From contig OY744464.1 of assembly GCA_963556145.1 (NCBI GenBank), positions 3,224,001 to 3,288,000 of the forward strand: a DNA stretch of 64,000 nucleotides, given 5' to 3'. Shown here piece by piece: positions 23,471 to 34,356 of the stretch (position 1 is the stretch's first letter; each line of letters opens with the position of its first letter). Source of the stretch: Hygrocybe punicea (Eukaryota > Basidiomycota > Agaricomycetes > Agaricales > Hygrophoraceae). The notes beneath the pieces were generated by a model, which ran no database searches, was not told the origin of the DNA, and saw nothing but the letters and a program-made list of their open reading frames with translations. Position numbers and translations under genes: made by a program.

Positions 23471-25657
23471 ATGAAATCCTTACGAAAGTCCCTCAACGGA
23501 AACAAGGATTCTATTCGACAGCACATATCTACTCCTCTCCCTCTCCCCACCATATCCAAACCTCCTCCGTCTGTCCTGCCCCCGCAGAAAGTTATCCGTG
23601 CTCTCACGTCATATCGACCACAATCACCCCAAGAACTCCCCTTCCAGAAGGGTGATTTCTTCTACGTTCTGCGGGATGTCGTCCAGCAGGGGGCTTGGTA
23701 TGAAGCTCACAATCCTGTAACTGGTGCCCGAGGGCTGGTCCCACGATCCATGTTCGAGGAATTCGGTAAAAGCACCAACGCGTGAGTTTTCCCCTCTCTC
23801 TTGATCCAATTTGAAATTGTCCACCGACAGGTTTCCCTCGCTTGTTTTAGCCTTCGCACTTCGCAGGTTGGGCCATCCGCTCTATCGATCAAACCTAATT
23901 CTCCACCCCCCACTCCTAATACCAGTGCCCCAAAGACTCCCAAAGCACAGACATTTTACGCTGTCGTTCTCCACGACTTCGTCGCAGAACGGGCAGACGA
24001 GCTAGAAGCTAAACGTGGTGATCCCATATCTGTCGTCGCTCAATCCAACCGAGAATGGTATGTCGCGAAGCCAATTGGCAGGCTGGGCCGCCCTGGTCTC
24101 ATTCCCGTCACTTTCGTCGAAATACGAGACCTTGCAACCAATAAAGCTATCCGAGATGTTGAGACTCTGATGGATCGTGGTGATCTCCCAAAAGTGGAAG
24201 ATTGGAAGCGCGCGATGATGGATTACAAGCAGAATAGCATCGCTCTCGGTGTCATCGATGATTCCTCCGATCGCGGCGTGCCCAACAGTCCGTTCAAACC
24301 ATCTCTCCCTTCGCCAGGGCCGAGTCCTTCGCAACATCCCTATTCAATGAGTCTAGATCAGGACACGGACCCACCCGGTGGAGCTCCGTCACCCGATTGT
24401 CTACCAGAGGGCATACTTCTGTCTGCCAATGTCGTATCATATCACTACGAGATGGATGAATATTGGTTCCGCATTGACGCCATCTTCCAGCCGTTCCCTT
24501 CGCCAGCTTCCAACCTATTGCCCTCCGCCAAACATCTTGTACTGTTCAGAGTGTATAACGATTTCTACGATTTTCAAGTCTCGATGCTGAACACCTTTCC
24601 CCGTGAAGCTGGTCGCGTGCCCCCCAATCCGCGAGTGTTACCGTACATGCCGGGACCCGCTGATGTAGTTGACGGTGAGATAACTTCCACACGTCGAGGG
24701 GAACTCGCCGACTATCTACACAAACTTTGTGACCTCAACAATTCGGGAGCCAAATATATTCTCGAACACGAGGTCGTCCGGACATTCCTAGCTCTGAGGC
24801 CTGGCGACGTGGAGAACCTGGTGGAGCCTAAAACGGAGGAGATAGAGGCGTTATATGATTCCTCCCTATCCAGCGGCAATTCAAAGGCTTATCTTGAACC
24901 TTTGGCAGAACGCGACGAGTTTGGTGCTGATATCCATGATGCGCTTGGCCGAATGAAATTGTCAGATCGCGAAGAACCAGGACAGAACGACGGTTCAGAC
25001 TATGAGGACGAAGGATACGCGCCATCTCCTCAACGGCGTGCATACGACCAACCTCACCCATATAGTCAATACAGCTCTCATTCACAGCGTGGAGATTCAC
25101 AAAATAGCGTGTCCCTGCGTCAGAATGCTCATTCCCAAAGTCATCAGCGGTCTGGCTCCGCATCTTCCGTCAACCACGAGTCTTCACCATATACATCGAA
25201 TTCGCGATCGAGCTCCCCATTAAATGCCAATAACCATCCTCCACGCAACTACAGTCCTCTGCGAACTTCCGGTCGCTCCGGAGAGCCAAGCCGTACGAGC
25301 GATTATAATCGACGACAAGAAGACGGGTCCTCTACACCCGCCTCCCATCGCTCACGTTCACATTCTGTTAGCGCCTCCAACACGAACACACCACCAATCT
25401 CGGTGGCAAACTCACAGACTGCGTTCGTAAAGATAAAAATCTTTGACCGCGTGGCGGATGACTTGATTGCGATCCGAGTACACCCACGAGTGAGCCATGC
25501 GGAATTAATAGGCAAGGTTCAGGCGAGGTTGGGTGGGGAGCTCGTTCAGTTGCGCTACCGCGAAAGCATGAGCAAACGTTTTGTGGAGCTTCAAGGAGAC
25601 GAGGATCTGAGAACCTGGTTGGCAGGTACGGATAAGCATGTGTTGTACGCTGACTGA
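23471..25657 (+). CDS. BEM1: Cell-polarity scaffold BEM1 (SH3-SH3-PX-PB1)
   Basis: Bem1/Scd2-type scaffold that links Cdc42, its exchange factor and PAK kinases at sites of polarised growth. ATG 23471 (MKSLRKSLNGNK). One intron (23782 to about 23850) gives KSTNALRTSQVGPS. SH3-1 covers about residues 40-100 (VIRALTSYRPQSPQELPFQK, GAWYEAHNP). SH3-2 follows at about 145-205 (YAVVLHDFVAERADELEAKR, then GLIPVTFVEI). A PX domain lies in the middle (VLFRVYNDFYDFQVSMLNTF, then RVLPYMPGPADVVDGEITST). A Ser/Gln-rich disordered linker precedes the C-terminal PB1 (VKIKIFDRVADDLIAIRVHP, ending with LQGDEDLRTWL). Domain order and length match Bem1. PB1 normally binds the PB1 of Cdc24. Confidence 0.95.
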
Positions 25658-25753
25658 GTGGTTCACAATCTAAGAAAGCGAGGGTGTTGTATGTTTACTA
25701 GGTGGAGGACAAGGGTTATTCTTTCGAAGACTTTTATTTTATTCGTCCCTTCC

Positions 25754-25772
25754 TTTTTTTTTTTTTTTTTTT
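25754..25772 (+). repeat. Poly(T) tract
   Basis: A run of about 19 T in the BEM1 3' region, between the BEM1 stop and the NDUFA12 start. It is a simple homopolymer with no other feature attached. Confidence 0.9.
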
Positions 25773-25937
25773 GGTGTATGCTTCGTCTACTTCCTCGTGT
25801 ACAGCGCAAAGTACTAGTACTAGTCGTAATTCTCTTTTCAGTTGACTAATGATCGCTGTCTCACGGTCTAACACGGTCTAAGCAGCCAGTCACTAGTCAC
25901 TGGCACCCGTACCGTATTGAACATCCACGACAGCAGC

Positions 25938-26593
25938 ATGGTTTCTCTGGCGCGAACTTTGCGAAGCATTCGAAGAGTGGGATTGAGGGAATGGTGGCGC
26001 CAGATGCAGTATATTGGTGACGCCAAATCTGGGCGTTTCGTTGGTGTAGACCAGTATGCATGGTCTTCACTATCATCTGCATGGTCTCATTGTCGTCATC
26101 ATAGGTTCGGTAACCGGTATTTCGAGAACTTGAATCCAGAGGAAGAGATTCCTGGTAAGCGGAATAGTGGGGGTATACGAAAGAGGCGACAGTCTGACGC
26201 TGTTCACTCTTTTGCTAGGTCGTCATCGATGGGTAGACTTTGCCCAAGTTCGTCGTCTGTTCCTCTGGCTTGCTTGAGAGAGTGGTCTGATGCTCGGTAT
26301 TTTTCGGCAGCACAACTTCCACGCCTCTCAAGTGCCACCAGAATGGCATTCATGGATTTCCCATATTCGCAAAGATCCTCCAACTGAAGATGCGATAATG
26401 CAATCATCTACCCCTTCGTGGAAAGCCGTGAGCTCGATACTTTGTCTGAGTGTTCGACTGAACCAAACGAGCCGTGTGTCCCTAGCCGTGGGTCGAGAAC
26501 CTCACAGGCACTAGGGGTGCATACCGACCATACAACACGGCTGCACCAAAGGTGAACGCATGGAATCCGAAGGTGGATGTTCGAGGGTCATGA
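25938..26593 (+). CDS. NDUFA12: NADH dehydrogenase (complex I) subunit NDUFA12
   Basis: Accessory matrix-arm subunit of respiratory complex I (NDUFA12/B17.2 family). ATG 25938 (MVSLARTLRSIRRVGLREWW). Exons join as VDQ to FGNRYFENLNPEEEIPG, then to RHRWVDFAQ, then to HNFHASQVPPEWHSWISHIR. The family motif P-x-E-W-H-x-W-I is intact. The last intron (GTGAGC donor after WKA, CTAG acceptor near 26493) gives PWVENLTGTRGAYRPYNTAA, the conserved C-terminus, and a TGA at 26591. About 150 residues, normal for fungi. Confidence 0.9.
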
Positions 26594-26652
26594 GAAGAGC
26601 ACCACATGTACCACACCAAAGTTGTAATTTGTGGGGAAATAGAGCATGTCAC

Positions 26653-28237
26653 TCATACATAGGTATCTACTTTCGCCAAGATGTCCTCCACGATGAGTTC
26701 GGCCATTGCAAGACTGGCGGTTAGGCCGGGACTTTCGATGCCCAGAGAACTTATCATTGGACCTCGGCGGTAGGCACCGCCGACGAAATCACTGGGAAAG
26801 TCAACTCGTATCAGGAAATCCTGGAACCCTCCCCCTGGTCCCACCAGCTTGGGCCGGATACCAACATAGTCCGGCTGCATTCCACCAAGTGCTACTTCCG
26901 GAAGGTAGTCTATCACGGCTTTATGCATCTCCTGCAATCTCGAATCGTCCGGGATCAAATGGTTTTTCCAAAAATCAGGGTTTACTTCCTGATCCTGATC
27001 CTCCTGAAGGTCCAGCGGTGGAGTAATCCACTCGATGTCAGGCCCAAATCGTACCTTCCCTTGCAGATCAAGAGTCAGGTGTGTACCGAGGGATTGAAAT
27101 GAATGTCTGGTGTCTCCCGTCTCCGGACACGGATAGATTAAATGAGTTATCCGCGAAGTCCCTGGCCCACTGTATGCCGCATAAGAGCCGCGGGCGTAGT
27201 ACATGGGGATGCGGCAACGCTCCGGAAGCAATGAATTGAGAACCAGGGGTCCTGAGAGCCCGGTCGCATTGATGAAGGTTCTTGCTAGTATTGTATTGCT
27301 GTCCTCTTCGGGGCCTGTGACGACTTGGACAACCCAACCATTATCCGCGTCAGCCAACAACGTTCGTATCGGAGGCCTGTACGGATCGACGCGGACGACC
27401 GTAGTTGCATATACAAGTGCGCCGCCTTCCGAATCTATGATATCTTTTTCAAGACTTTCCATGAATGCATGAGAATCCACGATGCCTGTTTCAGGACTTG
27501 ATATTGCAGCAAAAATGTTGGGGGACAAGTCAGGCTCCAGTTCGCGGGCTTGGTCGCCGCTCAGAAGCTCCGTGGGCAAGACGGGGTTGTCAGTGCTGTG
27601 AGAGTGCGAACGGGGTAACCACTTGAACTTCATGGCTTTGTCGTGGAGGTGCTGGATATAATCAAGCTGGTCCTTCCGCGCAACTACGAGTTTACCCGTT
27701 TTGCGATATGAGATATTATTTTCATTGCAATAATTATAGAGCAACTGCCGACCGCGGAGACATAGCCGCGTCTTCAGGGAGTCGACGGGATAATACAGGC
27801 CTGCACTCGTGATGGTCAGATGGAACAGGTAGTGGATCCGAGGGAATCCAAATATACCAGAATGGATCACCTCTGAGTTCCTTGAACTGTCGAGTGTTTA
27901 AGCGAAAGGGGGATTCGGGATGAGGACAGGGCGATAAGTACCTTGTTTCTTCTCCTGCTCGAGAATGCCTTTCGACAAGAAATGTTAACTTCTTCGGGAA
28001 TCGTTTCGATAGACGTTGAGCTACCGCTAGCCCTACGACGCCTGTTACGTCCTGTCAAAATGATAGCTGTCAACGACAGTGTTTTCTTGCCTCCACCCAC
28101 AACCAGGTGGTCCACGACTCTTTCTGGGACCTACCAAAGGAGAATCAGTTGCTGTTTATTCTGCGTATCCTGAGGGTTACCTTATATCTGTACTTTCCAT
28201 TGCCGTTGAGCGCGGCGACGAGACCTCGGACTTGCAT
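26653..28237 (-). CDS. L2HGDH: L-2-hydroxyglutarate dehydrogenase (FAD)
   Basis: Mitochondrial FAD enzyme oxidising L-2-hydroxyglutarate to 2-oxoglutarate, a metabolite-repair function. The likely start is ATG 28237 (MQVRGLVAALNGNGKYRYK). An intron joins this to VPERVVDHLVVGGG, and an intron with a GC donor (28042-28090) joins on VVGLAVAQRLSKRFPKKL, completing the Rossmann GxGxxG motif. Two further introns lead to NSEVIHSGL and YYPVDSLKTRLCLRGRQLLY, both strong family signatures. The long last exon carries GIVDSHAFMESLEKDI, FINATGLSGPLV, IPMYYARGSY and the C-terminal FAD contact GIESPGLTASLAMAE. The start is less certain than the rest because exon 1 is short. It is divergent from the next gene with only 55 bases between start codons. 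Confidence 0.9.
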
Positions 28238-28292
28238 GCGAATTGCTATATTGGGTGTAGGCCCACGTTGACCGCAACCCCTGATATTGGTA

Positions 28293-31221
28293 ATGGACCA
28301 CCAAAAGGTCATCGACCAACTGCGAGCCGACAACGAGCGGTTGAAACAGGAAGTAAATCGTACTCAGGAATTCGCTCAAAGAGAGTTCGACAGCATTGTC
28401 AAAGAGCGTGACGATTTCAGGAAGGCTTCGGCAAAACATAGGGCAGAGACGGCTCAGCTGCGTATCGAGTTTGCTACACTGTCCAGTGAGCTTGCTGCCG
28501 TTCAGACCGATGCTGATGCCCTGCGCTCTGAACTTGCCGATGTCAAACGGAACCTCTCACGAGTACAATCGAATCACCCCAGCAAACCAGTGCGTTTTCA
28601 TGCGATTTGTGTCAATGTCATCTTTAAGCCCAATGATTTAAGAGTGTGGCTCGTGGAGACGCCACGGTCAAAGACCTTGACGAGGCACCAGAACAATTAC
28701 AGGTGTGCGAGTTTCGCGATTTAATGTTCTAAACCTCAAGCCGTCCAGCATGAACACCTTGAAAATGAAAATTCGGTGATTGATGTGGATTCGGAGATTC
28801 CTGATACCCCCGTTTCAAACCCGGTGAGTCCACTTTGATACTCTCAGGATTGCCAAGCTCAACCCACCATATCGACAAAGAATGTAACATCAGCAACCCC
28901 AATGCGCACCCCTATGCATGGGAAGCGGCAATTATCTAACGTGGGTGTTCCAACTATTGCTCTCTAATATTGTATTTATGAAAGTGATTTAGGCCCCCGG
29001 GAATCCGACAATATCACATCCGATTTCGACCTTTGGCAGTACTAACAGTGATTCAAATCACCGAAATGATGATTTGTCAAGCACGACAAAGCTGAAGGGT
29101 TTCTTTTCACTTGTCCCAAAAACCAACAAGACGATTCCATCCATTGGCTTTGATCGCCAAGATCAGAAGTCCTTGTCTGAAAATAAACCCAAGACTGAGC
29201 CCAAGACCAAAATTTCATTATCACCTGATACTAAACGTCTCATTGAGGTGTGTCCCCGTCCTCTCTCTATTGAGTATTCACACTTCCTTTCTTGTTCTGC
29301 CACTCAGGCGTCTCCAACACCAAAGAAGCGTTTTTTTGTAGAATTGACTTCTCGCCATCGTGACCGCTCTCCAGAGTCTACGCCTACCAAGCGGATTAAA
29401 CTTCGACATGCGGAAGGCACCGAAGCTAGACCAGGCCCTCATAGTGAATCTGTGGACCCTAATTTGACACTACTGCGCCCTTCACTGGAAGCCGTGGAAA
29501 TTTCAGAAACGTCTTCCCATCTCTCTTCCATTATATCAGACAAAGAAGACGGACAACATTCTAACCCCAAGTCATTCTCGGGAGATGCTATCGTCAGTGG
29601 AAGGCGCCCCAATTCATCCTCGCATGGAGCTGCAGAAACGCTAGGAACAGATTTTCGTCTTATTTCCACACCAGGCGAAGAAGAAAATCCCAATGTCAAC
29701 CACAAGTCATCCTCGGGAGATGCTATCGTCAGTGGAAGTCGCTCCAATTCAACCTCGCATGGAGCTGCGGAAACGCTAGGAACAGATTTTCGTCTTATTC
29801 CCACACCAGGCGAAGAAGAAAATCACAATGTCAACCGCAAGTCATCCTCGGGAGAAGCTATCGTCAGTGGAAATCACTCCAATTCTTCCTCGCATGGAGC
29901 CGCGGAAACGCAAGCAACAGATTTTTGTCTCATTTCCAGACCAGGCCAAGAAGAAGCTCGAAATGTTAACCAGTCATCCTCGGGGGTTGCTATTGGAAGT
30001 GGAAGTTGCTCCAATGCTGTTTTATTCCCAACACCTCTCAGAGTGGAGGGAGACCAGCCATCTACTAGTTCTCGATCACTGCCAGTACGCCGGCGACCAG
30101 TAGAGAACGATTATCGAAGTCCGATTCGGCCACCGGCAGCGTCATCTCGGAAAGCTATTTCCTCCATTACCGCCGACCTTTCGCTACGGCCCATCACTGT
30201 ATCCCGCCTCTTCCTATCGCAAAAATATGGTGGCTCAGCAATGTCTCTGTTTGCGAAAATTGTCCAGAAGAATCCCTTTCCATATCCCCTCGTTTTTCTC
30301 TACCCCAACCCTGAACAGAATCCAAACTTGCCTACCAAATCAGGGTCTTCTGGAGAAATGCTGGCTATTCGCAAGGATATCCGGCAATTTTCGGAGGTCA
30401 CTTTATTTGCGAAGGTTCCGATCAAGATCGGGGAACGGCAACGCTGGGAACTACTCGGCACTTATGCACTTTCTGTGAAAGGAGCTGTGAACTTTAGCGG
30501 TCTCGGCGAACCTGTAGATGTCATATTTATTCTTGTATAGCATCGTTGATACTCACTGTTTTATTATCACCCCCTCCAAGGTACAGCGAAGATGGGTAAA
30601 GGAAGTCCAAACGAAGGGGCACTATCTAGATGAACGTGCTCGCATCCGCCTTCGCAAGCTCAAGCGCAGCGTGACAGAAGAATCTGTGAAGGAGGAAGTG
30701 AAAAAACAAGAGAAGGAAAAGTATTTGGTGGATTCTCGGGACATAATGGATGCATTTTCTTGCGGGGAGGAGGTGAGAACTTTATTGGTTTGTGCTATGG
30801 TTTCCCAAATAAATTTGTCCCCCAGGAAATCAAAATTCTGCGATTGAAGTACACTGGCTACAATTATGATTTGGCCAAGGACATGTCGCATCAATGGGGG
30901 CAATACGAACAAGAGGAGAGTCGGAAGAAAGCTGTGGGACAACCAGAAGCACAAGCGAAAGGAAAAGGGAAGGCAGATGATGTTACAGCAAGGAAGAAAC
31001 CAGGTCAGGGTCAAAGTCGCAAAGATGAGGATAAGGTAGTGTCGGAGTCTCTGACAAAGAGGACAGAGAGGCTTGAACGCCGCCCACGCAGTCAGCGGAA
31101 CACCTCGATCAGGGCCAATGTCGCTGCACAATATGTTATGGATGCGAGTGATGAGGAGCAAGAGGAAGAAGACAATGGTTTCGACTCGACCAGTAGTTAC
31201 GAACCAGATTCACGATCATGA
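28293..31221 (+). CDS. Coiled-coil hypothetical protein with 45-residue tandem repeats
   Basis: Family not named with confidence; the C-terminal part resembles an uncharacterised domain seen in Agaricomycete proteins. ATG 28293 (MDHQKVIDQLRADNERLKQE) begins a coiled coil of about 95 residues. Several short exons follow (for example 28673-28697 region and 28741-28826) before a large exon from about 29,000. That exon holds a Ser/Thr-rich region with 45-residue tandem repeats (29572-30000). The conserved C-terminal segment starts at ITVSRLFLSQKYGGSAMSLF and includes KDIRQFSEVTLFAKVPI and RWELLGTYALSVKG. It continues across an intron near 30520-30580 into QRRWVKEVQTKGHYLDER and IKILRLKYTGYNYDLAKDMS. 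The protein ends in a charged, probably nuclear tail (KRTERLERRPRSQR). TGA at 31219-31221. Confidence 0.75.
29572..30000 (+). repeat. Coding tandem repeat, 135-base unit, about 3.2 copies
   Basis: Repeat starts at 29572, 29707, 29842 and 29974 give spacings of 135, 135 and 132 bases, so each unit encodes 45 residues (44 in the third). The core reads SSSGDAIVSGSRSN, then HGAAETLGTDFRLI, then TPGEEEN. Copies 1-3 are close to each other and the fourth is partial and diverged (SSSGVAIGSGSCSN). The 3-base loss between copies 3 and 4 keeps the frame. Confidence 0.9.
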
Positions 31222-31398
31222 CCACTACGTATCATACTGTGTAACTGTAGATTTATTCCTCGACCATGTAACCACTTGGCTTTGCGCTGACAACATTGTA
31301 GTATTCCCCCTGTCGACGCAAAAGGTTCGACGCATTCCAACCCACTAGTAGTACTCACTACTAAGACATTCATGAAACGTTGGTTGCCCAATTGCATA

Positions 31399-32635
31399 TG
31401 GCTTCTGCACCACAACCACAACCGCTCTCGATCCATGAGAAACTTTCTGACTTCGACTCAGTCCCCTTGTTCATGAAATCTTTGCCTGAAGAAGGAACCG
31501 ATAATGTTGTAATAAATGCATTGCAAAGTCTTGCCCACGACGGCACACCGGATGGTGGGTGAGGGTCGTTCTGGGTGGTATGTGATTTTTTGAACAGCAA
31601 TCATGATGAAGAGATCGCGCAGAACTTCAAAGAACACGGAAATGAATATTTTAAGGGATCGCGGTATCGCGAGGCTCTAGGATTCTATACGCAAGGCATC
31701 GATGCTCAACCGACAGACGACGTACTTCAAGAGGCTCTCTTGTGCAACCGTGCAGCTTGTAATCTCGAGCTAGGTCAAATTTTGCATGGGGTATGTACGT
31801 TGTTCACATCAGCTCATATGTCAATGCAGAAAACTTTGGCTCTGTTCTCCGAGATTGCTCAAAAGCTCTCACCATCAATCCCCTCTCCTCGAAAGCTTTC
31901 TACCGATCTGCTCGGGCCCTGGTGGCGTTGGATCGGGTGGAGGAAGCCATCGATTGTTGCGACCGCTGTTTGTTGTTTGACAAAAGCAACAACAATGTGC
32001 AGGCGGTGCGCGAACGGGCTATCAAAGCGAAAGCCACGAAAACTCGGAAGGAAGGAGAAAGGCTCCAGCAGATAGAACGAGAGAAAAACGCGAAACAACT
32101 TCTGAGTTCTGCCTTCCAGGTGTGACGATGCACCTTCGAAGAGGACCTTCACTAATTCATGATGCTTTTTCAGGAGAGAAATCTCATTCTGCGACCTGGT
32201 GGTTCGGAGAATCCATACAAGCCGCACTTCGACCCCGAAGATACAACGAATGGAACGCTCATCATCCCAGTCTTCTTTTTATATCCACAACACGCGATAT
32301 CAGATGTCATCCCCAACTTCGTCGAGGACACGTCTTTCGCTGCACATTTGTCAACCATGTTCCCCCCTGACGCGCCCGCCCCTGAATGGGATAAGAAAGG
32401 CGAATATGTGAATGGACAGCTAGTGGTCTATGCAATGACATCTAGAAGAAGATTGCTGAAAGTCGGCAAAAACATGAACCTGAGAGATGTTTGTAAAGCC
32501 AGCAGAGGGAAGGAGGGCGAGCCGAGAGATGGCCTGGAGTTGAAGGATGGTTGTTTAACGTTTGTTGTGGTGCCGAAGGGTCAAGTTGAAGAAGAATGGG
32601 TTAAAGATTTCAAGAGAAATGATAGAGATGGTTGA
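31399..32635 (+). CDS. CNS1: Hsp90 co-chaperone CNS1/TTC4 (TPR protein)
   Basis: Cns1/TTC4-family TPR co-chaperone that connects Hsp90/Hsp70 with translation elongation. ATG 31399 (MASAPQPQPLSIHEKLSDFD). The N-terminal segment with VPLFMKSLPEEG is typical of Cns1. TPR region at about residues 55-170: IAQNFKEHGNEYFKGSRYRE, then EALLCNRAACNLELENF after removal of an intron near 31774-31827, then SKALTINPLSSKAFYRSARA. A basic helical linker (KATKTRKEGERLQQIEREKN) leads through one more intron (about 32120-32173) to the C-terminal wheel domain (TLIIPVFFLYPQHAISDVIP, then LVVYAMTSRRRLLKVGKNM). Stop at 32633. Confidence 0.9.
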
Positions 32636-33373
32636 TGCTGTGTAAAATCGAACAATTATTTCTGCAGGAAAAGTATGTTTCTCATTCGCCTTTGTATTGA
32701 AGGCATCAAAGGCGGCAACGAGCATTCCTTGGGGTATCCGTCTCCCAAATTACAAGCTTTCTTGGTTCAAAAAAAGTGTCATGATTACTCACCAACGGTT
32801 TGTCAACCGGTCGCCAAAACGAAAGGTCAGGCGTAGGTTCGAGTGGCACTTATCTTTCCATCTTTCGGCAAGCGATCCTGGATAAACAGATGGATAAGAT
32901 GGTCTTTATCAAATAAGTGCCGTTCCAGTGAATGTAGATCCATTGAGCATAGATAAGAAGAACATCGAACTCGGACCAGGAACCGCCCGAGGTCGACAGA
33001 ATCTGATGGAATGGTCGGAGAGCATTCTTGGGGGGTCAATTCATGGCGAAAAAGGTACATGTAACTAACTGCCCAGCGGGGATGACCAGGACACGCCAAC
33101 TAGATACCAACCGACGGTACGAACTTGAATGAGATAAGGACCGGTCACACGGTCACACCCGTCACGCACCCAATTTCGAGACTTTTGTCCACATCAACAA
33201 CGGAGGGCTCGGTGAGCACAAAATCTTGCACCATTCCTATGCTTGAGGCACCTCCACGGGTCACCTGTGTTGACCTGCGGTATGGAACCTACGACAGCAG
33301 TCGTGGAATGCGGTGGATGGTCGCTTTTGAGGATGGATGCTGATCACATACATACACCAGGACTCTATCTGAA
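32636..33373. other. Intergenic, imperfect inverted repeat
   Basis: A 738-base stretch upstream of the eS7 gene with no supported coding exon. It contains GGCACTTAT near 32846 and its complement ATAAGTGCC near 32914, with partly matching inner arms (CCATCTT / AAGATGG). It could be a small foldback or the remains of a MITE. The rest presumably holds the ribosomal-protein promoter and 5' UTR. Confidence 0.45.
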
Positions 33374-34067
33374 ATGTCCGTCCATCACAAGATTCTCCGA
33401 ACTGCAAATGCGCCTACCACACCTCCCGATGAAATCGAGACTAGTGTCGCTCAAGCTCTAATTGACCTGGAGAACAATGTCCCCGAACTCAAGGCGGAGC
33501 TTCGACCCCTTCAGATCTCTGCTGCACGCGAAGTCGACGTTCGCGGTGGGAAGAAGGCCATCGTCGTCTTTGTTCCTGTTCCCCAACTGAAAGCGTTTCG
33601 TAAAGTTCAGCAAAGGTATGTCGTCAATTTTCTGCAATGGTCTCATGACAAATGAAACCAACAGACTGACACGAGAATTGGAGAAAAAATTCTCGGACCG
33701 CCATGTGGTCTTCGTTGCTCAGCGCCGAATGCTGCGTAAACCCACACGAACATCCAGAGTCAAACAGAAGAGGCCACGTAGCCGGACCCTGACTAATGTT
33801 CACGAGCGGATCCTCGAAGACCTTGTCTTCCCGACGGAGATTGTGGGCAAGCGAACCCGAGTGGCCGTTGATGGGTCAAAGCTGTTGAAAGTGTATGTCC
33901 GCAGCTTGTCTCAGCTCCAGATGCGATACTGAATCATCGCACTTCACAGCCTTCTCGATGCCAAGGATGCCACCTCGCTAGAGTACAAGCTGGATTCGTT
34001 TACATCTGTCTACCGCCGCCTCACAGGCAAGGATGTGGTGTTCGAGTTTCCTGTCGTGCAGGAGTAG
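33374..34067 (+). CDS. RPS7: 40S ribosomal protein eS7
   Basis: Small-subunit ribosomal protein eS7. ATG 33374 ([20 protein letters not shown]). Exon 1 runs to KAFRKVQQR and splices (about 33616-33663) to [21 protein letters not shown] second intron (33892-33950) joins DGSKLLKV to [20 protein letters not shown]. The C-terminus is [17 protein letters not shown]. Length about 195 residues, standard. Codon use is visibly C-biased (GTC, CTC, ATC), as expected for a highly expressed gene. Confidence 0.96.
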
Positions 34068-34356
34068 GGCGGGTGGTACTGATATATATATTCCACCCTT
34101 TTCACGCTGAAAATACACATGGTTCAAGGCCGCTGCAGTTCGTGGAATTGTGAAGTCGGAACGTTGTGTTCACCGAGTATTTGAGATTGGCCTGATCCGG
34201 AGAGACCATCAATTGTGGTAACTGTGTGAACACGTGGCGGCGTTGGCTTTGCCGCGTCAGGGCCAAAACCAAATATTCATTTCTCTTTCTCTTTAGTCTC
34301 TCCTTTCATCCCTTCGCCCTTGCGGCATTGGTGCGCGCCTCCATCGCGGCCATATC

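Noticed and set aside
29439..29804. Minus-strand repetitive open frame (121 residues)
   Set aside because: Shadow of the 45-residue tandem repeats read on the opposite strand; no splice or start context.
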